A stretch of 64,000 nt of DNA from Pardosa pseudoannulata (GCA_032207245.1 CM063508.1:120421499-120485498), one strand, 5' to 3'; positions 20,585-32,463 are shown, numbered from the stretch's first letter. The notes: generated by a model from the letters alone, not told the origin. Numbers and translations are program-made.

Positions 20585-21229
20585 TAACACTTGGCATGCA
20601 GGTATACTTTACCGCCAACTTATGCGTGCAGCGGGCGTTTTTTCGTGAATCGCGCGAAAGTTTAGTTATTCAGAAAAATCGCAGTAAATCGAAAACTACT
20701 TTGTTTTTATGAACGAAACTTTTTTTATTTTACACTTTAATATATACTGTATGATTTAATATATACTGTATGATTATTTAACAAAAAAAAATTTTTTTTT
20801 ACGAAATCGCAAAAATAAACGGTTTTTAAAATTTTACAATGTATTCAAAAATATTTTTTCACGACAAGGATAAATAGAACTATTTATTATCAATTTTGTA
20901 TTCAACAATAAAAAACCAAGCTTCAAATTGACAAAACACGACTTGTACGTTCTGGAGCTAGGAATTCGATGGAAGACGAAATAACGCAACAAAAAACCGA
21001 GTAACTCGACAACCATAACTTGTGGATAGAAAAAATGCAAAGCGTTGCATAGCAACGCAAACAACACGCATATAATGTCACATACATATAATTATACATA
21101 TTTAGTAGATTTGTGATGGTTAGCGGGTATCCACCACAAATCTACTAAATACGTATTTTTACGTGTGCCGCGCTGCAGTGACAGACTGCAAAAAACGTAA
21201 AAATACGTTGCCCGCACGAGAAGTGTTAA
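20585..21229. mobile_element. piggyBac-like non-autonomous element
   Basis: The left end TAACACTTGGCATGCAGG and the complemented right end TTAACACTTCTCGTGCGGG match at most positions. The right end keeps a TTAA target; the left reads GTAA and appears mutated. TTAA targeting is the hallmark of piggyBac. A minus-strand frame at 20834-21067 is not a recognisable transposase. A strong internal hairpin lies at 21099-21150. The ends have an unusual abundance of CG dinucleotides. Confidence 0.55.
21099..21150. other. Long hairpin within the 20.6-kb element
   Basis: atttagtagatttgtg...tgg is followed after a short loop (ttagcgggtat) by cca...cacaaatctactaaat, giving an almost perfect stem of about 19 bp. 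Confidence 0.85.
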
Positions 21230-22183
21230 TAATTAATAGCATCCAGGTGAATAGGAAATCTATACTACCTTGACACAATTTTAAAATTTTAAGCTATTTG
21301 CGGCAAATGTACGATGTCATTATCTTATAGAAATTTTGTGAGTTTTCTCCCGTAAAAAAAGAAAAATAGTTTGTAGTGCGCTTTAAATACAAAGGAATAA
21401 TTTCAGTTGGATTGCCTAACAGTGATTTTTAATTAGTTGACAAAATTAAGTACGCTTAGTTGCCTTCGAGAAAATGCTCCTTATCAAAAGCATAATAACC
21501 TTTAACCGCAAAGAAAAATTTGTATGCCAACTTTTACAAAAGAGATTGGAAGGAAACAATTAAATAATCATCTATATTTCTCCCTTGGCACGTTAATTTG
21601 GGAATAAATCGATACATTTCAATTAATCTGTGAATAAACCAGCTCATAAATTGATCGAAGACTGGAGGGGGTGAACAAAGCGAATTTAAAAGAAAGAAAA
21701 AGCAATCTGCAATTAAAAGGACAATGTTATTCGATACTCCAAAACGGAAAGCACCTTTTATCGATTGGAAAAGGGGGGGGGAGGCAAACGCAGCACTCGA
21801 AAGAATGTCGTTAAAATAAAAAGGAAAAATCTTTCTAACTCTTTCATTCTTGTGTCAAATCGATTGATTTCCTCAAGTTTGGATTCGGGATTGTCTCAAT
21901 TTACAAACGCGAAGAGAAAATTTAAAATTTATATGTTGCCGTTGTTTCTTCGAGAGCGTTTGTGCATGTGTGAGTGATACACAGAGAGAGAAACGAAATT
22001 CTCATTTTGATGTTCTTCAAGAGGTTGATTAATTTAATAAATCGAGAGGGAGAGAGACTACAAGTATTGTAAATGTAATTTTTATTTTTGCAAATAGTAG
22101 CTGGTTAAAGTGGAGCTACTTTAAAATAAAGTAAATTTTCGCCAGGGAGTTTTCCGGATCACGGGAAAATAAAACAAAAAGTA
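21230..22183. other. Giant-intron segment, purine-rich from about 21.6 kb
   Basis: No gene recognised. The part from about 21660 to 22030 is purine-rich (gggggggg, gagagggagagagac) with mildly elevated G+C. A 70-codon plus frame at 21765-21977 lacks any recognisable motif. Confidence 0.4.
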
Positions 22184-22749
22184 CCGGGTGATCCAAAAGT
22201 AAGTCGAGCTTTAAAAATGAATAATTCGAAAACGAATGAAGATAAAGATACGTTTGCACCAAAGGGATGAAAAAGATACCGGATTTTGTGTGACAACGAA
22301 AAAAAAAAAAAAAAATAGTTGTGTTAACGACGAACAGATGGCGCTGTAGTGTTTCATAGCATCAAAAGATGATTTACAAATAAAGAAATGTTGACAAACT
22401 TACAAGTCAACTTAATTACAATTAATTAGTACTATACAATAAATGTTCAGTATGCTGTCTACCATTCAGAACTACAGCTGTGAGACGAGTCACCACACTG
22501 TTGTTCACAGTAGTAGCATTTCTTGCGTTATGGCAGACACATTTTGGTGGATGGCATCTTTAGTGCTGCTAGTGATGCCGGTCCTACATCAGAAATCCGA
22601 CAGCGCCATCTGTTGTTCGCCAACGGAACTATTTTCGTTGCGTTGCCACACAAAACCCGGCTTCTTTTCCATTCGTTTGGTGCAAAACGCAACTTTATTA
22701 GTTTTCGATTGATTCCTTTTTAATGTTTGTCGTGACGCGGATCACCCAG
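22184..22749. mobile_element. TA-flanked DNA transposon remnant with long inverted arms
   Basis: The left terminus CCGGGTGATCC and the complemented right terminus CTGGGTGATCC are flanked by TA (22182, 22750). Next to the ends lies a second, longer inverted repeat. Left gcaccaaagggatgaaaaag followed by ataccggattttgtgtg pairs with right acacaaaacccggcttc followed by ttttccattcgtttggtgc. TA duplication plus GGGTG ends suggest a Tc1/mariner-superfamily element. The internal frames (22443-22723) show no convincing transposase. Confidence 0.75.
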
Positions 22750-23359
22750 TATTTCATGTATTAAAAATGAGTATGATCGTAATTTAATTTTGTAATATTA
22801 CGCAGGGTACATTATTAAAATCCTTAACCTATCTTTTTTTTCCCGCAGCTGTTGGTCATGGACACATATTTCCAATTCAAAAAAGTGTCAAAGATAAGAA
22901 TTTATTTATGAGACTTTTTAATTAAAAAAAAATCAAGTCTGCGAAAATTAAAAATCTAAATTTTTATGCATTCTGAATTATATTTAGTAAAAATTGATAC
23001 CCGTCCTAGGAATCGTAGCAGAAAAACAATTACATGCCTCTGTAATAAAAATTGATGGAGGTACTAAAATTCAAAGTTTTTTCACCTTCATTTAGGTATC
23101 AGTTAAAAGTTTATTATCGTAATTAGAGATTGAAATAAAGTTGCAACGCCTCTTTACAAAAAGGGAGGGGAACGGTCCAGTCGTTATAAATGAATGGTGT
23201 ATATTTAGCAATGTGGATATGTACTGTATTTTCAGTAAAATAGGTTTTTAATTTTATTCCCCTTTGTCACAAAAGATATTACAAATTCCTTTCAACCTGG
23301 AGTTACGGTAATTAATCTTCCCCCAAAGTAAAAAATTTTCGCAAACTGACTTTAAACAT

Positions 23360-23555
23360 CTCAGTCAATTTTTGTCACAGAGAAGTGTAACATTTTGTGT
23401 TATAGTTTATAGCACAAGTTCAAATTTTTACTAAATATGATGATAGCCAACGGGTAAACGTATAAAATGTTAAAATTTATAATTTTCGCGATATTGAACT
23501 TTTTTATTTCGTAACACCTATAAGGCAACCAACGGTTGAAATGATTTGGTTTACT
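23360..23555 (+). repeat. Dispersed repeat D, copy 1
   Basis: Shares with 36225-36465, in the same orientation, the blocks tctcagtcaatttttgt, acagagaa, ttgtgtta, gtataaaa, taattttcgc and caacggttga. Divergence is considerable, with indels. Confidence 0.5.
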
Positions 23556-23570
23556 GTTTTGCCCCATCCC

Positions 23571-23610
<40 letters not shown>

Positions 23611-23640
23611 ATATACATATGCACACATACATACATATAG
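23571..23640. repeat. (TA)n(TG)n and (CATA)n microsatellite
   Basis: Ten TA units, a dozen TG units, then cacatacatacata. Confidence 0.9.
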
Positions 23641-23708
23641 GTAGTAAGAATTCAGGTGCTTTAAAATATATATCAAGCAAATCTCATTTCAGAATTTTTT
23701 TTTATAAT

Positions 23709-24310
23709 GAGACGAACTTCTCGATGGGTGGCTACAGTCATGACCATAAAAATGATACCGTTTCAGCTAAAGACCTTCATTAAGATAACGTTGAAGGACG
23801 GGTTCCCACTTCATCATAGGGGCAGGACAAACTGAAGGGTCAGCTAGCCTGAAGTTCTATGTACAAGACCTTTAACACCTGGGTCAACATCTATGGGAAA
23901 GTACATCTAGAAAAATCTGTCTCCGACAGCCTGTATCTCCTTTTTTTTTTGGTTTGGAGCACTACGGTCTACTGTTTTGCACTCGAGGGCTAATGAGACC
24001 GGGACCTACAGTTTAAAGCCGATTCCGAACGGCTACAAACATTCATGCCAGCAGCGGGATTCGAACCCGCGAACTCCGGTTCCGAAGAGCAGCACTCTAC
24101 AATTCGGCCATCGTTCGGCCCTTTTTCTTTGGAAATTTCCCAAATTGTCCGCTAGGGCCATGTAGAATTACAATTGGTCAAGCCCCTTCTCTGAAGGCGT
24201 AAACTGTAGCCCCAGTGGTCAACTTAGGTGAGGGGTTAAAAAGGGAAACGCAAAATGAAGCGGGAATTTTTAGCATGTGATTTAAGTTTTGAAAACCTCT
24301 GATAATTTTC
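23709..24310 (-). repeat. Repeat family B, copy 2, split by a SINE-1 insertion
   Basis: Inverse homologue of 18731-19158. The homology is interrupted at the run of T at 23941-23950 and resumes after 24119; the intervening 169 bases are a SINE-1. The copy ends against a compound microsatellite at 24311. The nesting shows family B is older than this SINE insertion. Confidence 0.82.
23951..24119 (-). mobile_element. SINE-1 copy nested in repeat B
   Basis: On the minus strand it begins gccgaacgatggccgaat (A-box-like tggccgaatngtagag). It continues with the loop segment gctcttcggaaccggagttc and the B-box cgggttcgaatcccgc, and ends in a gcaaaacagtagaccgtag tail then ctccaaacc. A T-run next to each edge is compatible with a short target duplication. 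Confidence 0.9.
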
Positions 24311-24357
<47 letters not shown>

Positions 24358-24359
24358 AC

Positions 24360-24437
<78 letters not shown>
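24311..24437. repeat. (CT)n(CA)n(TA)n(TG)n compound microsatellite between repeats B and A
   Basis: Four dinucleotide blocks in series, with the CA and TG blocks complementary around the TA core. The whole tract separates the ends of repeat B copy 2 and repeat A copy 2. Confidence 0.95.
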
Positions 24438-24780
24438 AATGGTCCAGTGTTAAGGCGAATGGAATAATTAGTCCTTCTTAGTAATAATAAGTTTATTAAA
24501 TCATAGTTTCATTTAAAAGCAAAACTTGCGCCATTTTCATTTATTCATGGCGAAACTAAGCGTGGAAAGGTGTTGACAGCTCCATGTCCACGCGCTAACT
24601 GAAGTTCTCGCTTGATTAGTCATCAATTTCCTGTGAAGTATCTCTACGCCTGACCGCATTACTCCAAAAGGTTACGCAAGCGTGGGTCTTTTTCATTTAT
24701 TTTATTATTATAAAAGAGTTCCCTTTTTAAAATCGTTTATAACTCACGTAATTTCCAACTACCCCTTTTTTAGACCTGAC
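24438..24780 (-). repeat. Repeat family A, copy 2
   Basis: Inverse copy, from ggtccagtgttaaggcgaat to ccccttttttagacctgac. It keeps gccattttcattta, gtttattaaatcatag and aatcgtttataactcacgta. It is flanked on the left by (TG)n/(TA)n and on the right by catatagagaaagagag. Confidence 0.85.
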
Positions 24781-25316
24781 ATATAGAGAAAGAGAGCTAC
24801 TACTCGATAGTACATAAGATTAAAATTAAATATAACGCAAAGAATATTAAAGTGATAAATAACTTTAAAAAAATGGCAGAAGCATTCATTCTATACTATT
24901 TTAAATTTTATACTGTTTTAAAAAATATTTTAGAGCTATTTAGTTTACAGATATTTAAAAACTAAAACAGATGTAATGATACATCCTTTATTATATATAG
25001 AAAAATAGTTTTATCGAGAAAATTACTTTCTTTATTAAAGAACCTAAACTGTTTGAAATTTCACTAATTTTGATAATACTTGTATATCGTTATGTTTCTT
25101 ATTGCCGAAATTTGATGTAATTTCTAATAATTTGTATTCTTTACAACGTACCACCGTCTGAAAAATTCTTTTTTGATACAAGCATTACAAAAGGAAAAAC
25201 TACTTTAACTATTTTTATCCGCATTAGTAAGTTAATGCATTAAAATTCACCATACGACAAGAAGTTGGCAAAAGACTTTAGGATAGATATTGTTGCAGTA
25301 AATTCAGTCATTGACA
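24781..25316. other. Giant-intron segment without recognised features
   Basis: AT-rich; no exon or repeat boundary recognised. Confidence 0.5.
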
Positions 25317-25319
25317 GTA

Positions 25320-25960
25320 CTTTTTCTTTTTGTTGGATAAGAAGGAAGAAGGAGGGGTGTTTTAAAATGGATTAAACTAACATTACTTGGATATAATGTG
25401 TTATGTATATAGTTGTTATTTCGTTATTCTGTGTTCTCCTGATTTTGAATTGAGAAGAATTAACTTTCATGAGAACTTACCAGAGGTTTATAATGACTTG
25501 GAAGGAGAAAAAGAAAAACATAATGAGTTAAAAAAAAAAAAAAAAAACCTAACGCGTCATCATAGCAGCCTAGATTTAGTTATTACTTTGTACATCTTTT
25601 TTATTCCACACCATTTGTGTGCAATGTACTACTTAAGCAAACTTTTAGAGTACTTATAGAGTAGTTTCTTTTTTTTGTTGGATAAGAAAGAAGAAGGAGG
25701 GGTGTCTTAATGGATTAAACTAACATTACTTGGATATAGTGTATTATGTATATAGTTGTTATTTCGTTATTCTGTGTTCTCCTGGTTTTGAATTGAGAAG
25801 AATTAACTTTCAGTAGAACATACCAGAGGTTTATAATCACTTGGAAGGAGAAAAAGAAAAGCATTATGGTTTTAAAAAGCACCTAACGTGTCATCAAAGC
25901 AGCCAAGATTTAGTTATTACATTGTATAACTTTTAAAGCAATTTCAAGCCCAATTCGAAC
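25320..25960. repeat. ~345-bp tandem doublet
   Basis: gttggataagaaggaagaag at about 25332 and a matching gttggataagaaagaagaag at about 25677 start two copies. They share ttaaactaacattacttgga, ctgtgttctcctg and ggaaggagaaaaagaaaa. The first copy contains an A-run. Divergence of several percent plus indels. The 90-codon frame at 25387-25659 is not conserved in the second copy. Confidence 0.88.
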
Positions 25961-25984
25961 CCTCATATCTATTTTGTAAATAGT

Positions 25985-26028
25985 TATCTATCTATCTATC
26001 TATCTCTATCTCTCTATATATAGGTCTA

Positions 26029-26064
<36 letters not shown>

Positions 26065-26070
26065 TATATG
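25985..26070. repeat. (TCTA)n / (TATG)n tetranucleotide microsatellites
   Basis: atctatctatctatctc and gtatgtatgtatgtatgtat, separated by a short AT spacer. Confidence 0.9.
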
Positions 26071-26984
26071 TAGATAATAGTTAAATCTTAATTATATCAT
26101 TTATATCAGCTACAAAAGCTAATTTTAATTGGATAAAACTAATATTTACTTGAGTATTTTGTAAAAAATAATGGATAGATTCAAATTCTAGTTTTTTAAA
26201 AGGAGGAGAATGGAATCAAATATTTAAGGAAACGTTCTCATAAAAAAATTCTTACCATATTTGAAATCAGTTTTAATACACTATATACATATTACTTATT
26301 CGTCACTTACAGTCACCCTCTTTCAAACAAATTGATTCCCATGAAGCTTTTCATAAAACAAAACTAAAATTACTACGCAAGATAATCTTAAGCTATAGAA
26401 AGGATATCCACAATAAAGATATCAAAATTTGACAAAAAATTACGAACTTGGAATGCCAGTTAAATTTCTATTCAAGTAAATACTTTGGCACAATTTTCAT
26501 GATATCTGCAAGTAAAATTTACAACATTTTCTCCAATTTATTTATATCTCAAGGAAAAGAACATTTCAAAACATGCTGTAAACAAAATTTTATCTTCCTA
26601 TATATTTTTTGTTGCTTAGTTACGAATTAGCTAGCCTATTATTTCATGGGGCAAAACACCAAACAAAAACAGATTCATGTACTGCCATTTGTCGTTGACC
26701 AGCAATGTGAATATCCGCTATAATGCCATATCACGTGATAGGATGGACAGAAGCGGTGTTAATTACAACAGTAACTACTTGGAGCTATCAAAAAATGTCC
26801 AAAATTTGGTGAATCGGATACAAAAGGTGCGAATTTGCATATCAAACAGACAAACGAACTATTTCTTTTTCTCTTCCTCTCGCATTCTGGCTGAAGTTTA
26901 AAAAAGAAACAATTATTTGTTAATATTTTTTAGAATAAGAAACATTTTACCTTGAAATCTTAAATACTAAACTAAAAGTTTCAG

Positions 26985-27228
26985 CGCAACAGCCCCAAAG
27001 GAGGCCAGGGCCTACGTTGCCATTTTCCATTTCCGAAACCAAAGCCCCTGGTGTGCGAAGCATATGTTTCGGTTAGATGATTATCCTTACGCGGAAGCCC
27101 CAGTGTTTAGTCCCTAAGCATGCTAGGTCCTCAGTTTATCAAACCACTGAAGGGATGAAAGGCTGAGTCAACTTTGCCTAGCCCGGGAATCAAACCTCGG
27201 ACCTGTGTCGTGGGAGATGATTTTACAA
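26985..27228 (-). mobile_element. SINE-like element 3 (B-box present)
   Basis: On the minus strand the block ggtccgaggtttgattcccg contains a good pol III B-box (gtttgattcc). It is followed by ggcaaagttgactcagcc and tttcatcccttcagtgg and then a longer body. Only one copy lies in the window. The A-box part is eroded (tctcccacgacac). I infer a tRNA-derived SINE; no target duplication was identified. Confidence 0.55.
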
Positions 27229-28609
27229 AAAAGGGAAGAGAGGACTTAAAAATATTTAAAAAGTAGATTAACGTAAAAGTATTTTAGATTTCAATTTATA
27301 TTCCTTATTTTAAAAAGTATGTAATCTTAAATATTTTTACATTCATACAGACATTAATAACATAAAACTTAGAAGTAGTTTAATTTAAAAACATAAATTG
27401 GATTTTGTCGCTTCCTTAAACAAAATTAGTTCCACTTCAACGATTAAAGCGGTGAATATTAAAAGAGAGACAGCAGCTCCTGGCTTTTATCCGTTTCCTT
27501 CTTCAAAATGTGAGTGTCCACGCGACAGGAAAGTCTTAAATATCATTGCGCACCAGAGAAGCCGACACCGAAGTTTCCAAACAAAACCATTTTTTATTCA
27601 TCGAGAAATCAGAGAAGTGAATTAACATACAAAAAGTACTCCAAACCTGAGTAGCGAATTAAAAACAAAACAAAACAAAAACGGGAAGCAAAATCAATTC
27701 AGAAAAAAGATCCCGTTAAAAAAAAAAAAAAAAAAGACAATGTTATTCGAGAAATCAAACGGAAGGAGCAATTTTATAGATTCTAAACAAAAGCCGTGGC
27801 AGTTTTTTGAACGGGGAAAAAATCTTTAAGGAGGATGGGATTTTTTTTTTCTTTTAAAAAGAGAGTTCCAGATAAAATGACGGGATTTTGCATAAATTAT
27901 ATCACGTTTGGAGAGCGCAGGATTCGAAAGGGTTCGGCGAGAGGCACTGGTCTTTCCGTGTTCCTTTCAGATTTCTATGGAAATGCTAATTGGGTTTCGG
28001 AAGCTCAATATCTAATCATGCGTTTCCAGAATCAAACAGTGAGAGCAAACTTATGAGGCCGTGTTCGAACCGAAGGACAAGAGGGGTGGGGGTAGAGAAG
28101 AGCAGCAGGGCTCTTTCGAGTGGAGGGTATTGTCACACGGCGGCGATGGAATTTGAGGTATTTATATTCGATCCAGAGAGGGAATCTGAATAAAGCAGTG
28201 CGTTACATCTCGCGCGGAGATATTTTGCGACGAGGTTAGTTATAATTGGCGAGAGAACTAATTGTTATTCAAATAAGAGTACCTAACAGAGTGCTGGGAA
28301 ACTGAAAACATTTTGTCGTGAAATGGTTTTTATGGATATTACGAAATATTAAGAAAAATTATATCGGGACATTTCTGAGATGCCGTTAAGAGTTAGCAGA
28401 AGGGGAAAAGAAAATATATCATCATAGCAAACGAATAAATTATATGCTGGTTAAATAAGCAAATTAAAGAGGGTTTCATTAGCTTTACTGGATTTGCTGT
28501 GAACTGAGCAAAAACTAGTACAGCGTTATAAATTACTTGATTGTGAGTTTCTTTTGCTAATATGGAAGATTTTTGAATAAGTTTTTTTTTCATGTATGTG
28601 AATTTGTCA
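27229..28609. other. Giant-intron segment with G+C-elevated islands
   Basis: No exon recognised. Around 27440-27620 and 27880-28260 the sequence is unusually rich in G+C and CG dinucleotides (ggattcgaaagggttcggcg, cacacggcggcgatgg, atctcgcgcggag) and is not repeated elsewhere in the window. It is a candidate cis-regulatory element or untranslated exon. Confidence 0.35.
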
Positions 28610-28611
28610 AC

Positions 28612-28735
28612 AGCCCTATATTTACTTTTGTCTTTTATAAAGTTCTTTTAGCACATATTTACCTGATAATTTATCTAAAATTCCGTTCTGTTGTTTGGTT
28701 TCAAATGCAGTTTTTCATCTTATCCCTCCCATGCA
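28612..28735 (+). repeat. ~125-bp direct repeat, left copy
   Basis: From cagccctatatttactttt to ctcccatgcaac; nearly identical to 29166-29291. The two flank a 430-bp unit like brackets. Confidence 0.9.
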
Positions 28736-29155
28736 ACGCGACGTAAATTCCACCACGTTAGCTCACAACGAGGAAGACCCGAGAAAAACCTCAAAAGATT
28801 TAAATAATGGAGATAGGAATTATTTTATTTACAACACATTACGGCATGGCTATTCTCAAAAATGAAAAGATAACTGAAATTTATGTTATTAATGACTGTG
28901 ATTTTTAGGTTCACATTATAAAAATTGTGTAACGAAAATGTATAACAGAAGAGAGCGTGATATGAGCTGGAATAGATGTCGATGACACGGCTAAATTTGT
29001 CTTTCTGTAGATGAAATAAATTTAATAAAACGGAAAAGGAACAAAAAATAATTTGTAAACGAACGTCTCATAATATTTTTGTTCATTTTGTTCAATAAAA
29101 TAACTATAATTGATTGAAATCTTATTTTTTATACCCAATAAAGAAACAAATATTT
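28736..29155 (+). repeat. ~420-bp segmental duplicate (other copy at 37437)
   Basis: From gcgacgtaaattc through cacggctaaatttgtctttc to tcttattttttatac. It matches 37437-37845 at well over 90 percent by eye. Here it sits between the 125-bp direct repeats. Confidence 0.9.
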
Positions 29156-29165
29156 GTCATTATGC

Positions 29166-29291
29166 ACAGCCCTATATTTACTTTTGACTTTTATAAAGTT
29201 CTTTTAGCACATATTTACCTGATAATTTATCTAAAATTCCGTTCAGTTGTTTGGTTTCAAATGCAGTTTTCCATCTTATCTCTCCCATGCA
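29166..29291 (+). repeat. ~125-bp direct repeat, right copy
   Basis: Second bracket of the structure beginning at 28612. It differs by a handful of substitutions (tttgacttt for tttgtcttt, ttcagttg for ttctgttg). Confidence 0.9.
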
Positions 29292-31062
29292 ACATGTTGT
29301 AGAAAATGAAGGTATATTCTATATTTACAATTCTTCTTGATATATTTGGTTGCTGTAACATCTTAGTTTGGCGAGAGAATTGACTATTTCATTAATATTT
29401 TTTCTTTTTTCATTCTCAGTGTTAAGGTCTGTATTTTTGCTTGTTAACTAAATTGCTAGAGCGGTAATACCTCTTATAAAGGGAGAGTCACCATGTTTAT
29501 CTTTTCAAACCTTCGTAATTTCAAGGATCCTGTTTTGCTATATGTTGTACTTGATAATCGTAAGCACTGAATCGAGGCTTGATATCGTAGTAATGTATTT
29601 TAGGAGTAATCTTCAGCGGGAGAAACATCATGTAACTAGATATTACTTGGTAACACGAAAAAAAGTACATATAATCCCTCAGAAAAAGACTGTATTTCCT
29701 CAACGTATAATGAAATATATTACAGAATTTGGGTTTGAAAAATATTTAACTTTCCATTTCTCCGAGTTGATTTTCTATGTCTTTATTTGACGTAATATCC
29801 GATAATTAGAGCCTTTTTTTACTTGACAATGTATATTTTCAACAACAAATAATGTAAAAATAATACTTCCCTTAAGGAATTCTCAAAAAAGATTCAATTT
29901 AAGAGAAAGTATTTTAGGTTTTCTTACTATTCACTGATTGATTTATCAATACTATTAACTAGTATAAAATACAAATTTCGGAACAGTCTCATATCTACAC
30001 ACAAACACACGCGTGTACATATATGTATACAGAAGAACATACACTTTTTGAAGCATAACGTCGTGTTTCTGTAACACGTCCTTTAAGGCTTTGAAAAGAA
30101 GAATCTAGTGTAAGTTTAAGGCGTTGTTTTCTACTTATTGTACAAACGACAGAAGTTGCCGTTGCAGACATTTATCAAATCGCAGGTCCAGGGGGTAAAA
30201 AAATGAGCAAACTGATCCATCCTTGTACAATTTTAATTTTCATGACACTCCTATGTGCAGAGGGATAAATTCCAGCTGGAGGGGGAATACCAGGAAGTCA
30301 CGACGCACAATTTATGTCTTTAGCTGCCAAGTACTCGGGGGACAAAAAGTACAGTGGGGAAAAGGGCCTGATTTAAGAAGTATGTTTACCGAAATAATAG
30401 CTCAGAGTCACCACCGAGATACGTGTGACTGCATTCGGGAATTGCTTTCTATTACACACGCGGGATAGATATTCCGTGTGGTCGATAATAAAATGGCAGG
30501 AGAGAGGGGATCAGGTGGTGTGGTAGGATACACGTGACCAGACCCCCCCCCCTTTTCCACCTCGAGGCTGAATCACCCGAGTCCTGGAAAAAGACTGAGA
30601 ATCAATAAATAAGTGAAGGCTCCTACAAGAAAGGCACCGAATCACAGCGGGAGGATTAAAGGTATAATAACGGTGTTAACGAGGGATAGAGTTTCAGAGA
30701 TAAAGTACTTTTTTTCTTCTTTTTTTCTTCCTTGTTTTAAGTGCTATAATTTAAAGATCCCATTATCAAAATATCGATAAAAAAATAGTTTAACTACCTA
30801 TTAGCAAGTGTTAAATTTCGATCGTTTGTTATATGGGAGTTTTTCTGTTTAACCCTTTTATCAGTGCCATCCGAATTTATTTAAGGAACCTCCATTTAAG
30901 GAAGTTTAGAGATATCCGACGTCGGTTAATAAAAGAAAAAAAAATAGTGACTATTCTCTGAAGCCCCAAAAGTACTTTTTATCGAATAGACATTTATTTT
31001 ATTCAGTTATTTTTCCTGCGTATGGCCATAATTGTCATTTATATACATTCATGCGAGATTAA
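29292..31062. other. Giant-intron segment with G+C-elevated island near 30.2-30.7 kb
   Basis: No exon recognised. The block 30220-30670 is G+C- and CG-richer than its surroundings (gaggggggaatac-like runs, cacgtgaccagaccccccccc) and has an 81-codon plus frame at 30223-30468 without recognisable motifs. Confidence 0.35.
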
Positions 31063-31296
31063 CCATTTCGTGGGCCGAGGGAAGATTACTTCCCACCTAC
31101 ACAATCTTACAAAATACACCTGTGGGAAGCGCAAGACCCATTCTAATATATTGATCTTGTTATTGAAACGACGGGAAGACTGATTCCCGCTTCGGTTTTT
31201 CGCTGTCATCAATTGTTCGATCGATTGAATATAATTAGCAGCTCTGTTTTGAAAGTTTGGAAACGTGGAGTGAGAAATGAATGGCCCACGAAAGGG
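31063..31296. mobile_element. piggyBac-like MITE with TTAA flanks
   Basis: TTAA at 31059-31062 and 31297-31300 flank a 234-bp element. Its ends are CCATTTCGTGGGCC and (complement) CCCTTTCGTGGGCC. TTAA targets with CCCTTT ends are typical of piggyBac-family elements. The interior has several gggaag...cttccc palindromic motifs and no coding capacity. Confidence 0.85.
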
Positions 31297-32023
31297 TTAA
31301 GACTGATTACATTTTGTTTTTCTAGACGCACGAACTTAGATCTTTGTTGAACAAATACATCACGGGGAACACGCTGTACAAAGGAAACGGAGATGAAATT
31401 TCTGGAAATATTTTTTAAAAATAGGAGTACGCATGTATGTAATCCAATAATTGTAAAACTGCTAGACACATGATAGCCCCTATTATTTTTACTTACTTGG
31501 GCTACTGGGCAAGGAGAAAGCTAAACAGCTAAACGTAGTAATAACGAAAGATGCAGTGGCCGACATTGAAGAGAACGGCACAAGTCTAATTAAAACTTTA
31601 TTTCAGAGTTGCTAAAACGGACATCTTTTCTAGTCAACGAGAGACGAGAGAAAAACACAAAAATCACTTTGCTCGAATAGAGGTACAAATCCAAGAGCGA
31701 AGACAGAAAGAAATTTCCCAAGGTAGAAGGAACTTACTCAGCTAATTAAGTGTTAAGATCAGGAAAAAACGCAGTGCCATTTGCCGGCGACAGCTTGAAA
31801 ACGTGTTGAATAGACAGAAAATTTACATCTATAGGACAGAAAGCTTTGGGAATTGTATCGAAAGAATTTTAAGTCGAAGACACTCTTTTGATTAAGAAAT
31901 TTAGAGGCTGGGAAAAAGATTTCAAGGAATTAGAATAGAAGAGAGGAGGTTTTGTAAAGAAATATTAAAGTTAAATAATTTCGATATATTACAGTATTAT
32001 TCGATATATATGTGTATAATATA

Positions 32024-32100
32024 TCAGGTCTAAAAAGAGGGGGGTTTGAAAAATATTAAGCGAGTTGTGAACAATTTAAAATGGAACAGTTTCGTAATAA

Positions 32101-32134
<34 letters not shown>

Positions 32135-32374
32135 ACGCTTAAGCTTTTACGATAATCCGGTCAAGCGGAAGCATATTGTAGGAATGTGATGAATATGCAA
32201 AGAGATAAGTGACAGCTGACGCGAAGATATTCAGCTGTCAGCAGCCTCCACGCTTAGCTCCGCCACGAATAAATGAAAATGGCACAAGTGAAGCCTTAAA
32301 AATGAAGCTATACTATGAAATAAAGTGATGATTTACCAAGAAAGACTGTTTTTTCGCCTACCACTGGATACGAC

Positions 32375-32376
<2 letters not shown>
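32024..32376 (+). repeat. Repeat family A, copy 3
   Basis: From tcaggtctaaaaagag to cgcctaccactggatacgac, with ttttacgataatccggtcaa and aaagactgttttttcgcc conserved. An internal run of about 33 A is private to this copy. The right edge meets a long (TA)n. Confidence 0.85.

Positions 32377-32462
<86 letters not shown>
32377..32462. repeat. (TA)n microsatellite abutting repeat A copy 3
   Basis: About 42 uninterrupted TA units, beginning at the end of the repeat A copy. Confidence 0.95.

Positions 32463-32463
<1 letters not shown>

Noticed and set aside
22443..22723. Protein-coding frames inside the 22.2-kb element
   Set aside because: Two overlapping frames of similar length, no transposase catalytic motif, and part of the sequence is inverted-repeat arm.
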